Below are positions 44,968 through 54,814 of a stretch of DNA of 64,000 nt, piece by piece. Numbering within the stretch: position 1 is the stretch's first letter; every line of letters begins with the position of its first letter. Below the pieces are notes generated by a model. That model saw only the letters and a program-made list of their open reading frames with translations, had not been told where the DNA came from and did not search any database. The stretch spans positions 1-64,000 of the forward strand of contig DATBHW010000064.1 in the NCBI GenBank assembly GCA_036557285.1, given 5' to 3'. Position numbers and translations under genes: made by a program. Source of the stretch: Ktedonobacterales bacterium (GTDB lineage Bacteria > Chloroflexota > Ktedonobacteria > Ktedonobacterales > DATBGS01).

Positions 44968-47352
44968 CTACCCCTTGCCGGGTTCTATCTCCTGAAAGGT
45001 TTCTTGAAGCGCCTCAGACGTTGTTGAACTCTCTGAGGATAAACTCGCTGTCCCTTCTGCGACTGTTTTGGCGCTGGCGGGCGTCGCAGGCGCTGCCAGC
45101 AATTTGATCAGGCGTGCCTCGCTCGGATTGAGGACGAACTCAAGGCGTTGCTCAGCTTCAACCAGTGGGGTCTTGACCTTCAACTGCACCCCCTGGCGTT
45201 CATCGGCGCCGACAAAAATCACGATTTCACTGCCGCGCTGGAAGCCAAGAACATAGGTATTGCACTCCAGCCAGTCAGTAATATCGCGCTCAAAAACCTC
45301 CTGGGGATAGGGCGTGTCTACAGCGCGATCAGTATATAAGATACCGCTATAGACAAAGTAGCTGCATTTATCGCCCCAACAGGGGATATTGCGTACTGCG
45401 CACCATTGCCAGGCTTCTGGAAGGTGGGGCTGGATGCGTAACGCATCAATTCCGGGGCGTACCCCCAATAAGCCATCAATGATGAGCCAGAGATAGGTAG
45501 GAGCCACCCAGGGGCTTTGCGCCATACCTCGGCTCTGGAAGTTTTCGCCATTCAAGCACTCAGGGAAAGCGCCAGGGACGACGTTCTTATAGTCTTTGGG
45601 AACAGGAACCTCTGAGATGCGGTAGATGTTGTGCATGGCCTCGATCATCTTTTCCGGGTAGTCCAGGCGGCTGCCATAGGCTACCCAGGCTGTGAGATTG
45701 GGCCATATGCCTCCCTGGAGTCGCATGGCAAACTCAGGATCATATTCGGGTTCATGTTGCCCAACAGTGCGAACCCCGAAATCGGTCCAGAACTCAGGGG
45801 AGTAGAGGACGTTCAGGATGGTCTTACGCATGCGCTCATCGGCTACTCCAAAGAGGACAGGGAAGATGAGGTCGCCAGTCACGAGATGGCGCTTGTTGCC
45901 GTTGTTATCAATGTTGAGTACATACAGTCCGGTCACTTCAGATACGAGCTGGCGGTTGATCTCGTCTTTCAACTGAAGCGCCGCTTCTAAGTAGGATTGA
46001 GCCAGGTCTTGATCGCCCATTGCTTCACAGCAACGGCCTGTCAAGCGCAGCGCCATATAACATTCGGCGTTGATTTCAGTGACGGCTCCGCTGATTTGAT
46101 ATTCGGGGATCATATTGCGCCAGGAGGCGATCCCCCAGGCGTTAGACTCTTCAGAGGTACACCAGACCAGTCCTGCCCGCCGCTGAGCGAGAATCCAATC
46201 AGCGGCACGTTTGACAGTCTCGTACATCTCTTTCAGGAACTCTTTGTCGCCGCTGAGGGCAAAGTGATGATGAACGGCGAAGATGAAAAGAGGCGTGTCG
46301 TCGTTAATGTTCAGGCCATAATCGTTCGTGGAAGGAGGAGTTTCACAAGCAAGCAGGTACTCGGTTAATTGGCCGGTTTCCTCTACTCCGTATTGTTGGG
46401 TTAAGCGGAGCATTCCTTGCGAGAAGTGAGGGGTAATGTAGTCGGAGCCAATGCTAAACCAGGCGACGTCGCGCACGACGAGGATGTCCTGGGGTGGGTC
46501 ATTAGTAAAGCCGTAGCCATTAGGATAGAGCTTCTCTTCGCGGAGGATGTTGACTTTGGCCCACCTGACCGCCCGGTTGATTATGGGATCGGGAACCAGG
46601 ACATCGCTTCGGGCGATGATTTGTTCGGCTGTCGCATTGGTGGTTTCGAGGATCGCAGCATAATCTGTACTCTGTTTATAGCGGGCAAGCGCGTCTTCAA
46701 CCCCCTGACCAGAAATAGTCATGATGAAGGGAATCTCCAGTTCACCACGCCCTTCAATTTCAACGAGATAGTGAAGGTCGGCGCTTCGGGCGTCGAACGA
46801 ACTCTGCTGTGGAGACATCAAGGGTGTTCCTAAGATGCGTACCTCGTTGGGGTGTCCCAGCGTCTCGGTGATGACGAGACCATCTTCAAGGCGCGATTGC
46901 ACTTTTTTATTTTTTTGAGTCATATCTGGCAGTTTGCTGAACTCTGGCAGCATAACCCAGGGGTATTGAATGTGAGGGTGGATGTTGACAGTGATCGGCT
47001 GCTCACCAAAGTTACGCAGACGAACCAGTGTATAGGCGACTTTCAGGTCAGGGACACCGAGGGGAACAAAATAGGTCTGCTGGATTTCTATGTCATTCAG
47101 ATGATAGGTGGTTGTCTGGTGTGTGGCGCGAAAGAAGGTGCGTTCGGCTGGGATCGGCTGCTCATCAACGCTGTAGCGCATTGCCCAACGTCCGCAATAG
47201 AATTGGTCGTCTTCGGCGCACCAGAGTCCGGCGAGGTTGGAGTATTGGTCGGCTCGGCTAAAGAGTTCTCTATTTCCATAGTTGGCGCCAGTGCGCAGCT
47301 TGGATACTTCATACTCGTAGAGCATGCTCTGCACAGTCACTTGCTCCCCCAA
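44968..47352 (-). CDS. (alpha/alpha)6-barrel glycosidase, glycogen-debranching-like
   Basis: 794 residues. An N-terminal beta-sandwich domain of about 250 residues is followed by an alpha/alpha toroid with GGIWPNLTAWVAYGSRL and VTEINAECYMALRLTGR, in the layout of GDE C-terminal/GH63/GH94-type enzymes. Catalytic acids cannot be assigned by eye. The glgB gene lies 141 bases upstream on the same strand, so alpha-glucan (glycogen) degradation or trimming is the likely job. The C-terminal tail after residue 760 is Ala/Ser/Glu-rich. Confidence 0.72.
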   Translation of the reverse strand: MGEQVTVQSMLYEYEVSKLRTGANYGNRELFSRADQYSNLAGLWCAEDDQFYCGRWAMRYSVDEQPIPAERTFFRATHQTTTYHLNDIEIQQTYFVPLGVPDLKVAYTLVRLRNFGEQPITVNIHPHIQYPWVMLPEFSKLPDMTQKNKKVQSRLEDGLVITETLGHPNEVRILGTPLMSPQQSSFDARSADLHYLVEIEGRGELEIPFIMTISGQGVEDALARYKQSTDYAAILETTNATAEQIIARSDVLVPDPIINRAVRWAKVNILREEKLYPNGYGFTNDPPQDILVVRDVAWFSIGSDYITPHFSQGMLRLTQQYGVEETGQLTEYLLACETPPSTNDYGLNINDDTPLFIFAVHHHFALSGDKEFLKEMYETVKRAADWILAQRRAGLVWCTSEESNAWGIASWRNMIPEYQISGAVTEINAECYMALRLTGRCCEAMGDQDLAQSYLEAALQLKDEINRQLVSEVTGLYVLNIDNNGNKRHLVTGDLIFPVLFGVADERMRKTILNVLYSPEFWTDFGVRTVGQHEPEYDPEFAMRLQGGIWPNLTAWVAYGSRLDYPEKMIEAMHNIYRISEVPVPKDYKNVVPGAFPECLNGENFQSRGMAQSPWVAPTYLWLIIDGLLGVRPGIDALRIQPHLPEAWQWCAVRNIPCWGDKCSYFVYSGILYTDRAVDTPYPQEVFERDITDWLECNTYVLGFQRGSEIVIFVGADERQGVQLKVKTPLVEAEQRLEFVLNPSEARLIKLLAAPATPASAKTVAEGTASLSSESSTTSEALQETFQEIEPGKG

Positions 47353-47493
47353 GGTTGGGCCACATTCGTTGGTGGTCTGTTTTGACTATCGTAGTCGTAA
47401 AGCTCCGCTGAGTATAGGAATGTTCTCGCCGGGATGTCAACAGACAGGCTACACGGCGGCTCGTCTCTCTCTTAGAGACTGCTTGCTCCTGAT

Positions 47494-49731
47494 TCAGATT
47501 TCTACTTTGGCGCGTGGCTCTGGTTTCATGACGATTACCGCCAGGGGCGGAAGGGTTAAGGTCAGCGAGCAGGGTTGGGCGTGTGAGGGGATACCCTCAG
47601 CTTGAATTCCGCCAAGGTTGCCGAGGTTTGATCCACCGTAAAGTTCTGAATCGCTGTTGAGTCTCTCCTGATAGAGACCTGGCATTGGGACACCAAGGCG
47701 ATAATCGTAGCGGGGTACCGGGGTGAAGTTGCAGGCAAAGAGGAGGAAGTCCTCCTGATTCCTGGCTTTGCGGAGAAAAGCGACGACGCTGTTATCAGCG
47801 TCACGGAAATCAATCCAATCAAATCCTTGCCAGTCTGTGTCAACCTCATAAAGCGATGGCTCGCTTCTGTAGAGTTGGTTGAGGTCTTGTACGAAGCGTT
47901 GAAGCTTCTGGTGGGATTCATACTGCAACAAATGCCAATCCAGACTGGCCTGATAGTTCCACTCGTGCCATTGCCCAAATTCGCCCCCCATGAAGAGTAG
48001 TTTTTTGCCAGGATGGCCGTACATAAAGGCATAGAGTGCTCGAAGGTTGGCAAATTTCTGCCAGAGGTCGCCAGGCATTTTGTCGAGCAGTGAGCGTTTC
48101 ATATGCACGACTTCATCATGTGAGAGCGGCAGAATAAAGTTTTCTGAGAAGGCGTACATGAGCGAGAAGGTGATGCGATCATGGCGGTAGCGTCGGTAAA
48201 TAGGGTCAGCTTGAAAATAGTCAAGCAGGTCGTGCATCCAGCCCATGTTCCATTTATAACTGAAGCCTAGCCCGCCAACATACGTTGGCCGCGAGACCAT
48301 AGCCCAGGCCGTTGATTCTTCGGCAATGGTGAGGATACCGGGGTGATAATGATGTGTTAGTTCGTTCAGTTGTTTGACAAAATCAATGGCTTCCAGATTC
48401 TCACGCCCACCGAAGCGGTTGGGAATCCACTGCCCTTCTTCGCGTGAGTAGTCGAGATAGATCATTGAAGCAACAGCGTCCACTCGCAGGCCGTCAATGT
48501 GGTACTTTTCTAGCCAGAAGAGGGCGTTTGCTAGTAAATAATTGCGTACTTCATTGCGACCATAGTTATAGATCATCGTTCCCCAGTCGGAATGTTCGCC
48601 CTGACGGGGATCAGCATGCTCATAGAGGTGGCTGCCATCAAAGTAGACCAGGCCATGCCCGTCTTTGGGAAAATGCGCGGGAACCCAATCTAAGATGACG
48701 CCAATGCCTGCCTGATGACAGGCATCAACCAGCATGCGAAACTCGTCGGGAGAGCCAAAGCGGCTGGTGGGGGCATACATGCCAACGGGTTGATAGCCCC
48801 AGGAGCCATCGAAGGGATGTTCGGTGATGGGAAGGAACTCTACATGGGTGTAACCCATCTCTCGGACGTAGGCCGGTAGCTGTTCGGCCAGTTCACGATA
48901 GGTGAGAAATCGCTGGCCCTCTTCGGGTATACGCCGCCAGGAACCAAGATGTACTTCATAGATTGCCAGAGGAGCATCGAGCGACTGGTGTTTTGGGCGC
49001 GCGCTAAGCCAGTCTTCATCGCGCCACTGGTATTGTCCCAGGTCATAGACAACAGAAGCTGTCCCTGGACGCAGTTCGGCAGCAAAGCCGTAAGGATCGG
49101 CGCGCTCTGTGTAGTAGCCCTGCAAGTTTGAGACGAGGGCGTATTTGTATCGCTCGCCGACGCCAAGGTCGGGTATAAACAGTTCCCAGATGCCTCCATC
49201 GCTGCGCCTCTGCATGGGGTGGCGCCGTCCATCCCATTGATTGAAATCGCCGATGACGCTGACGCGCTGGGCGTTGGGCGCCCAAACGACGAACTCGACG
49301 CCCTTGACGCCTTTCACCTCACAGGGGTGTGCGCCCATCTTCTCGTAGCTTTGATGATGTTGACCTTCGCCCAGCAGGTGGAGGTCATAAGCAGTCAGCA
49401 ATGGCTCAAACGCATACGGGTCACGAAGGGATATTTCTCGCCCATCTGGCTCAACGATGATCAAACGATAGTCAGGGATTTGCCGAATCTTGGGAATCAT
49501 CACCTCAAAGAACCCTTCGGGCGCAGTGCGGCGCATGGGGTGGCGTTTTCTGGGAGGCTTTGCGATCTCTACCGATACGGTTGCCTCGCTGGATGCCTGG
49601 GGCAGAAACGCGCGAATGATCAGGCCAGCTGTCCCATCTTGTTCGGTCAGGTGTGGGCCTAACACTTGAAAGGGCATGCCGTGAATAGCATGAATGATGG
49701 CGTCAATCTCACCGTAAGCAGGCGCCTGCAT
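47494..49731 (-). CDS. glgB: 1,4-alpha-glucan branching enzyme
   Basis: 745 residues of GH13 subfamily. An early-set (CBM48) domain ([21 protein letters not shown]) precedes the barrel. Catalytic regions are [14 protein letters not shown] (nucleophile Asp), ILTIAEEST (acid Glu) and [10 protein letters not shown] (stabilising Asp). It forms alpha-1,6 branches in glycogen. The neighbouring glycosidase suggests a small glycogen locus; glgA and glgC are not in the window. A palindrome with TATAAT in each arm lies upstream at 49765-49796. Confidence 0.96.
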   Translation of the reverse strand: MQAPAYGEIDAIIHAIHGMPFQVLGPHLTEQDGTAGLIIRAFLPQASSEATVSVEIAKPPRKRHPMRRTAPEGFFEVMIPKIRQIPDYRLIIVEPDGREISLRDPYAFEPLLTAYDLHLLGEGQHHQSYEKMGAHPCEVKGVKGVEFVVWAPNAQRVSVIGDFNQWDGRRHPMQRRSDGGIWELFIPDLGVGERYKYALVSNLQGYYTERADPYGFAAELRPGTASVVYDLGQYQWRDEDWLSARPKHQSLDAPLAIYEVHLGSWRRIPEEGQRFLTYRELAEQLPAYVREMGYTHVEFLPITEHPFDGSWGYQPVGMYAPTSRFGSPDEFRMLVDACHQAGIGVILDWVPAHFPKDGHGLVYFDGSHLYEHADPRQGEHSDWGTMIYNYGRNEVRNYLLANALFWLEKYHIDGLRVDAVASMIYLDYSREEGQWIPNRFGGRENLEAIDFVKQLNELTHHYHPGILTIAEESTAWAMVSRPTYVGGLGFSYKWNMGWMHDLLDYFQADPIYRRYRHDRITFSLMYAFSENFILPLSHDEVVHMKRSLLDKMPGDLWQKFANLRALYAFMYGHPGKKLLFMGGEFGQWHEWNYQASLDWHLLQYESHQKLQRFVQDLNQLYRSEPSLYEVDTDWQGFDWIDFRDADNSVVAFLRKARNQEDFLLFACNFTPVPRYDYRLGVPMPGLYQERLNSDSELYGGSNLGNLGGIQAEGIPSHAQPCSLTLTLPPLAVIVMKPEPRAKVEI

Positions 49732-49764
49732 AGCTCCTTATGGGCCAGCCGCACTGGATGCGGA

Positions 49765-49796
49765 GCGTATAATCGTGCCGGCAGCGGATTATACGC
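49765..49796. promoter_or_regulatory. 10-bp palindrome with a TATAAT box in each arm, between glgB and the M32 gene
   Basis: GCGTATAATC (49765-49774) and GATTATACGC (49787-49796) are perfect inverted copies, 12 bases apart. They offer a -10 on each strand for glgB (-) and the carboxypeptidase (+), although -35 boxes are not clear. It could also be an operator or a hairpin. Confidence 0.5.
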
Positions 49797-49881
49797 CTGC
49801 CCATACCTCCTCTTCGCTTCGAGCCGACTCTATAAAAGACAATAGAAACACCATGTATGGAAAAAGCCTTTAAGGGCTAAG

Positions 49882-49919
49882 AGCATACGGGGAGCATATG
49901 ACTCTTCTCTTATAGCATA
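49882..49919 (+). repeat. Three AGCATA repeats at helical spacing
   Basis: AGCATA occurs at 49882, 49893 and 49914, spaced 11 and 21 bases, that is one and two turns of the helix. They lie 100 to 140 bases before the M32 gene. Possible binding sites for a regulator. Confidence 0.3.
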
Positions 49920-50022
49920 CCCCACACCGAACATTCCTACCAAATTGCGGTCTATTTCTGCTTGCAGATGATCAGCTCGGAGTGGTAGGGTAAGCACATA
50001 TCTATCCTCAAAGGAGCGAACA

Positions 50023-51575
50023 ATGACAGCGCCAACGTCCAACGTTCTGACTTTTACGCGAACAGATGCCGAACTCAACGAACTCTTTGAGCGAACACAG
50101 GAGATCTGTGATCTCGGGAGTCTGCTCTCCCTGGTAGGGTGGGATCAGCAGGTCAAGATGCCCCCTCAAGCTAATCAGATACGCGGCCCTCAACTTGCTA
50201 CCTTCCAGGCACTGCTGCACGAGCGTCAGACGGCTCCGCGTATTGGTGAGTTGTTGGATCAGCTAGAGCAACGTATCCAGGGCAATGGCTATACTGATGC
50301 GGATCGTGGCATGGTACGGCTGGTACGGCGCAATTACGATCAGGCTACGAAAATCCCTGCTGCTCTGGTCAGGGAAATCGCTGAGGCGACATCAGAAGCC
50401 TGGGGCGCCTGGGAACAAGCCAAACCTGCCAACGACTTCGCCTCATTTGCGCCCCATCTGCGCAAGGTGGTGCAGTTGATGCGCCAGGTGGCCGACCACC
50501 TGGGGTATCGCGGCTCCCCCTATAACGCTCTGCTCGACCAATATGAGCCTGGTATGACGCTTGATACGCTCAACCCCATTCTGGACCGGGTACGCGATGC
50601 GACAGTTGATCTTTTGCGGCGTATTCAGGAGTCTGGTCGCAAGATAGATACCAACTGTTTACATGGGAGTTTCGATGCTGCCAGGCAGCTTGATCTCTGC
50701 AAAGAGGTGCTGGAGAAAATGGGGTATCGCTTTGATGCCGGTCGCATGGATCAATCGTCGCATCCGTTCACGGGGGGCGGTGGCTCGCCTTTTGATGTGC
50801 GTGTTACTGTTCGCGTTGACCCCACATACTTCCCGGCTGCGCTGATGGCAGCTATCCACGAAGGCGGTCATGGCGTTTATGAGCAGGGCAGCGATCCTGC
50901 GCTGGCTCGAACGGTTCTGGCTGGTGGCGCTTCGATGGGGCTGCATGAATCTGAGTCGCGGCTGTGGGAGAACTATATTGGCCGCTCGCTGCCGTTCTGG
51001 AAATATCATTTTGGCCTGCTGACTCAGGCTTTCCCTGACACGTTTGCCCATCGGCATGTGGATGAGTTGGTTCCGGCGCTCAACGAGGTCAAGCCGAGCT
51101 TTATACGTGTTGAGGCGGATGAAGTAACCTATAACCTGCATATCATCATCCGCTTTGAGTTGGAGCAGGGGCTGATTAACGGAGAGATTGATGTAGCCGA
51201 TCTGCCCAGCCTCTGGAACCAGAAGTATCAGGATTATTTGGGGGTAACTCCGCCGACGGATACCCTGGGTGTTCTTCAGGATATTCACTGGTCGAGTGGC
51301 TCCTTGGGTACTTCCCAACCTATACGCTGGGCAATCTGTATGGGGCACAAATCTATCAGACCTTGCGCCGCACCTTCCCAGATTATGACCAGCGTCTGGA
51401 GGCGGAGGGAACAGGCTTTATCCTGAGCTGGCTGCGCGAGCATATGTATGCTTATGGTCAGGTGTACTCGCCCGGCGAGGTGGCGCGCAAGGTGACTGGG
51501 GAGGAGCTGAATCCAGAGTACTTTGTGCAGTATGCGAATGCAAAGTTCGGCGCGCTCTATGGATTGAGTGTTTAA
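50023..51575 (+). pseudogene. M32-family carboxypeptidase, with an apparent frameshift
   Basis: The frame from 50023 encodes a carboxypeptidase Taq (M32) homologue of about 500 residues. The zinc motif HEGGH is intact (AIHEGGHGVYEQG). Near 51308 the frame shifts: the sequence continues as wrong residues to a stop at 51426, while the family-like end (YFPTYTLGN, TLRRTFPDYDQRLEAEG to LYGLSV) continues in another frame to 51575. One missing base, for example in the GGG after TTG, would restore it. It may be a sequencing error or a real disruption; the rest looks functional. It is a cytosolic peptidase gene upstream of a terminator at 51613. Confidence 0.82.
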
Positions 51576-51612
51576 CTGCTGTTTGCTGGCTACGTAATTT
51601 CAGCAAGGATGA

Positions 51613-51658
51613 CCAGGAGGGGAAGCGCCATTATGCTCTGTGGCGCCTCCCCTCCTGG
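51613..51658. terminator. Bidirectional terminator-like hairpin between M32 and Rieske genes
   Basis: 17-base arms (51613-51629 and 51642-51658) match at 16 positions around a 12-base loop, followed by TTTGTG on the plus strand. It lies between convergent genes. Confidence 0.75.
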
Positions 51659-51695
51659 TTTGTGATGTCATCTTTCGGCGCTTCACGAGGGCTGG

Positions 51696-52574
51696 TCAGG
51701 GACGCCCTTCTGTTTTTCGCACTTCTATTTTGCCGTTGCGTATCCGAACGTCAAAAGAGGGTTCATCTATCGTTGCCGGTCCACCCTGGACATGACCATC
51801 TTCTAATGAAAACTTGGAGCCATGCCAGGGGCAGACGATCCGAGTATCCTGAAGTGTTCCCTCATTGAGTGGTCCTCCTGCATGAGTGCAAGTAGCGGTG
51901 AGGGCATAGATGTTCCCGCCACGCCGCACGAGCATCACTGGCGTCGTACCAACCATGACGCGGGCTGGTGTATCAGGATGGAGTGCGGCATCGTCCATTA
52001 CTGAGGTAAACTCTTCTGGCGCTTCCAGCCAGGCAGCATGGTTGACGCCCGTACCCTGAACGAAAACAAGTTCTCCGCCCAGGTATCCGGCGAGAATGAC
52101 AGCGCCGTAGCCCAGGGCAGATAGCAGTATTCCCGTGCCTCGCCGTTTGCGCCTGCGCTGGACCAGCGAGGCTGTGTAGAGCGTCAGTGCTGTGGTATTG
52201 AGCAGCCCGTGTAGCAGCCCTATTCGTCGCTCGCGTCCATAGGTTTCTTGCCAATCCACCAGGCCCGTTAAGGCTGATGCAAGCGCGCCGCCCAGGCCAA
52301 TTCCTAATGTGGCATCAGCGCCTTGCTGGATACTGCGATTACCCCCCAGGCTGAATACGTCTAGTAGCAGTGAGGCGCTCCAGGAGCCAAGAGGGATGTC
52401 TGTCAAGGCGGGATGCAAGGGGTGGCCGAGCCACGTCCCATGTAGAGCATCTTTGACGGTACGGGATGGCCCCTCGCGCCTGGCAACTTTGCCAATCGCC
52501 TGTTGTAGTGCGTCGCCTGTTGGCTCTAGCCACTGCTGCTGTTCAATTACATCCTCTATGAAGGCATGCGCCAT
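51696..52574 (-). CDS. DUF2231 membrane domain-Rieske 2Fe-2S fusion
   Basis: 292 residues. The N-terminal part has the DUF2231 pattern (WLGHPLHPALTDIPLGSW) and about four membrane helices. The C-terminal part (about 190-290) is a Rieske domain, with CTHAGG and CPWHGSKF binding a 2Fe-2S cluster. It is presumably a membrane redox protein, possibly an electron carrier for an unknown oxidoreductase. AAAAGGAG precedes the ATG at 52574. No partner oxygenase lies next to it. Confidence 0.85.
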   Translation of the reverse strand: MAHAFIEDVIEQQQWLEPTGDALQQAIGKVARREGPSRTVKDALHGTWLGHPLHPALTDIPLGSWSASLLLDVFSLGGNRSIQQGADATLGIGLGGALASALTGLVDWQETYGRERRIGLLHGLLNTTALTLYTASLVQRRRKRRGTGILLSALGYGAVILAGYLGGELVFVQGTGVNHAAWLEAPEEFTSVMDDAALHPDTPARVMVGTTPVMLVRRGGNIYALTATCTHAGGPLNEGTLQDTRIVCPWHGSKFSLEDGHVQGGPATIDEPSFDVRIRNGKIEVRKTEGRP

Positions 52575-52787
52575 AAACAGATTTCTCCTTTTTGGCTCTT
52601 CTGTGGAACACTGTGGAAACCTGTAGCCGCTCTCTTGTGATCCTGATTTGGCTTGCTACCAGGAAGATGGATTGCCAAAGGCAAGAGAGTGCGTATAAGG
52701 AGGGTTTTCTGCACAGAGCATGCCAGGCGTGGGGAGACCACGCCCAACGAGCGCGGAATCGTCCATAGCTTGTTTTGCATGGTATGG

Positions 52788-54725
52788 CTACATGCCAACA
52801 GTTGATGGACTCTGCCAACGCTTGATCAGGTGCGTGACTTGCCCGCCAGGGCCGGGGCTGAGGCGAACCAAATCAGGAGCCAGAGTATGTGCTATCTGGC
52901 TATCCTCGTCCACAATAATGGTGTCTCGTGGTCGCAAAATCTGCCAGAATTGGAAGATGGCATCAGGCGCTTTAGAAAGATAGACGTAATGGCGTTTGAC
53001 GTTCTTTTCGCGGGCGATGCTTTCCGCCTCACCAAAGGCTTGCTTTGCTGGCTCGTCTTCAAAGTAGGGGTCAACAGTCTCGAAGAGCCGTGGAGCCTGG
53101 GTGCGGGTTGATTGGCCGCGATAGACAAAGACTATAGCCCTGTCATCTGCCTCTGCACATGCTGCGCGAGCCACAGCTTCGCGCCCTTCTGAAGCGTCAG
53201 GTAATACCGCAAGTACTGAACCAGGGATAGGGGCGTGGATTTCTGTTGGGTAGACCATTGGCCGCCCCCGCTTTGCGAGGCGCTGATAATTCCAATATGC
53301 GATGCCCAACCCGGCAATCGTGACACTGCCCCCGAAAATTGTGGCTGGGATTTTAAAGATAAGATTGGTTGACCAGGCGAGTATAACAATCGCTGTTGTG
53401 ACAATGCCAAGCACAAATATGGGCGTAGAAACAGGGGCGACTATTGGGTTTTGTGTCTGCGGCAGGATAGGGTGTAGCCCGGTTATATTGCTGAGATTTC
53501 CTGCCTGCGCCAGCTTCTTGAGTCTTTCCCTTTCTTTGTGCCGTCGGCGTTCACGGGAGCGCACAATGTCCAGGCCGAGGCAGGTCAGACTGAAGGCGCC
53601 AAGTAAACCAAAGGCATACATATCACCCAGAATGATGATGTCACCCCGCACGACGATAAGGATCAGGATTGGAATGCCGGTGGCGAGAGCAATAGAATAA
53701 TGAGGTGTCCCTCGCCAGGCGCTGCGGTGTTCTACGAAATTAGGGAAAAAGCGCATGCGCGAGAGCGCCAGGAAGACATGATAGGTTCCAATGATGGCCG
53801 TATTGCTGGCAAAAATGAGGAGTGCTGAGGCGCTAATGGCGACTTCGATGCCCAATACCTGGCTGTATTTACCACCCAAAAGGGAGATGAATTGGTTCGG
53901 GTCTACATTGGCTGCGTTTTGGAGCAGGGTTGTAGAGAAGAGAGTCAAAAGTGGACTGGTGATGCCAATAGTCAGGACTACCAGCAGAAGTGCCAGCCTA
54001 CCGGTGCGTTTGCGAGGGATCTTCATGACGGGAGAGAGCTGTGAGATGCTCTCCAGACCGGAAAAGGCCAGGAAGGCTCCGGCGAATCCTGTCAACAGCG
54101 TCAACCCTGTTAGAGGTTTTCCAGAGAACATCAGGGGGATGGTGTTCAGGATTGTCTGGATTGATTCATGAGTGAATATTTCAATCAGGATGGCAATATC
54201 ACTGATAAAAGCGATAACTGCGCCAACGGCGCTGACGATGGCGCTCTCGCTGATCCCCCACCAGTTTAGCAGCCCTAATAATGCCAGTACGATAAGAGTT
54301 ATCGGCAGCACCATTGGACCAACATGAGGCGCTACGACACTGAAGTAGATGAGACCTGAGAGTGAGCTGATGGCTGCTGTGAGGAAGTAGTCCACCAGGA
54401 TGAACATGCCACCCAGGGCGCCAACCCAGGGCTTCATGGCGTTTGCTGAAACAGTGACGACGCCCCCTCCCTGTGGGTAGCGATAGGTCACTTCAGAGTA
54501 TTTCAGTGTCAGGAGGACGAAGACGGCCATTGTCAGGAAGACAAAAAAACCGGCAAGCTTGCCAACCTGACCGTAGAGAATGCCAGGTACGTAGTAGACC
54601 GAAGTGCCAATGTCGGCAAAGACAACGGCCCAGCAAAGAAAAAACCCTAGCCTGCCGTAGTTCTGTTCGCCTTTGCCATTATGGCTAGATGAGGCGTCGG
54701 GTGCGGCGGTGTCCTGTGAACTCAT
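52788..54725 (-). CDS. APC-family amino-acid permease with C-terminal USP-like domain
   Basis: 645 residues. Twelve or so membrane helices open with GFFLCWAVVFADIGTSVYYVPG and cover about residues 25-490, in the APC/KUP-like layout. After the last helix comes a cytoplasmic part of about 145 residues (VLAVLPDASEGREAVARAACAEADDRAIVFVYRG) that resembles a universal stress protein alpha/beta fold. Such fusions may couple transport to nucleotide sensing; the substrate is unknown. The gene is separated from the Rieske gene by 213 bases, where a GGCGTGG/CCACGCC hairpin (52726-52744) is the only structure seen. Confidence 0.82.
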   Translation of the reverse strand: MSSQDTAAPDASSSHNGKGEQNYGRLGFFLCWAVVFADIGTSVYYVPGILYGQVGKLAGFFVFLTMAVFVLLTLKYSEVTYRYPQGGGVVTVSANAMKPWVGALGGMFILVDYFLTAAISSLSGLIYFSVVAPHVGPMVLPITLIVLALLGLLNWWGISESAIVSAVGAVIAFISDIAILIEIFTHESIQTILNTIPLMFSGKPLTGLTLLTGFAGAFLAFSGLESISQLSPVMKIPRKRTGRLALLLVVLTIGITSPLLTLFSTTLLQNAANVDPNQFISLLGGKYSQVLGIEVAISASALLIFASNTAIIGTYHVFLALSRMRFFPNFVEHRSAWRGTPHYSIALATGIPILILIVVRGDIIILGDMYAFGLLGAFSLTCLGLDIVRSRERRRHKERERLKKLAQAGNLSNITGLHPILPQTQNPIVAPVSTPIFVLGIVTTAIVILAWSTNLIFKIPATIFGGSVTIAGLGIAYWNYQRLAKRGRPMVYPTEIHAPIPGSVLAVLPDASEGREAVARAACAEADDRAIVFVYRGQSTRTQAPRLFETVDPYFEDEPAKQAFGEAESIAREKNVKRHYVYLSKAPDAIFQFWQILRPRDTIIVDEDSQIAHTLAPDLVRLSPGPGGQVTHLIKRWQSPSTVGM

Positions 54726-54814
54726 GTTCTTTTTCTATTCCACCCAGAATCACACTATTTTGTTGTGCTTTGTGCGAGATACATTGTCGCATATCATGGC
54801 AAGGGATAAACTCA

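Noticed and set aside
49830-50078. 82-codon minus-strand frame upstream of the M32 gene
   Set aside because: It overlaps the start of a well-supported gene on the other strand and has no recognisable motif.
51300-51312. Programmed -1 frameshift in the M32 gene
   Set aside because: Shifting at TTG GGT would restore the family sequence, but the site is not an X XXY YYZ slippery heptamer and no stimulatory structure was recognised.
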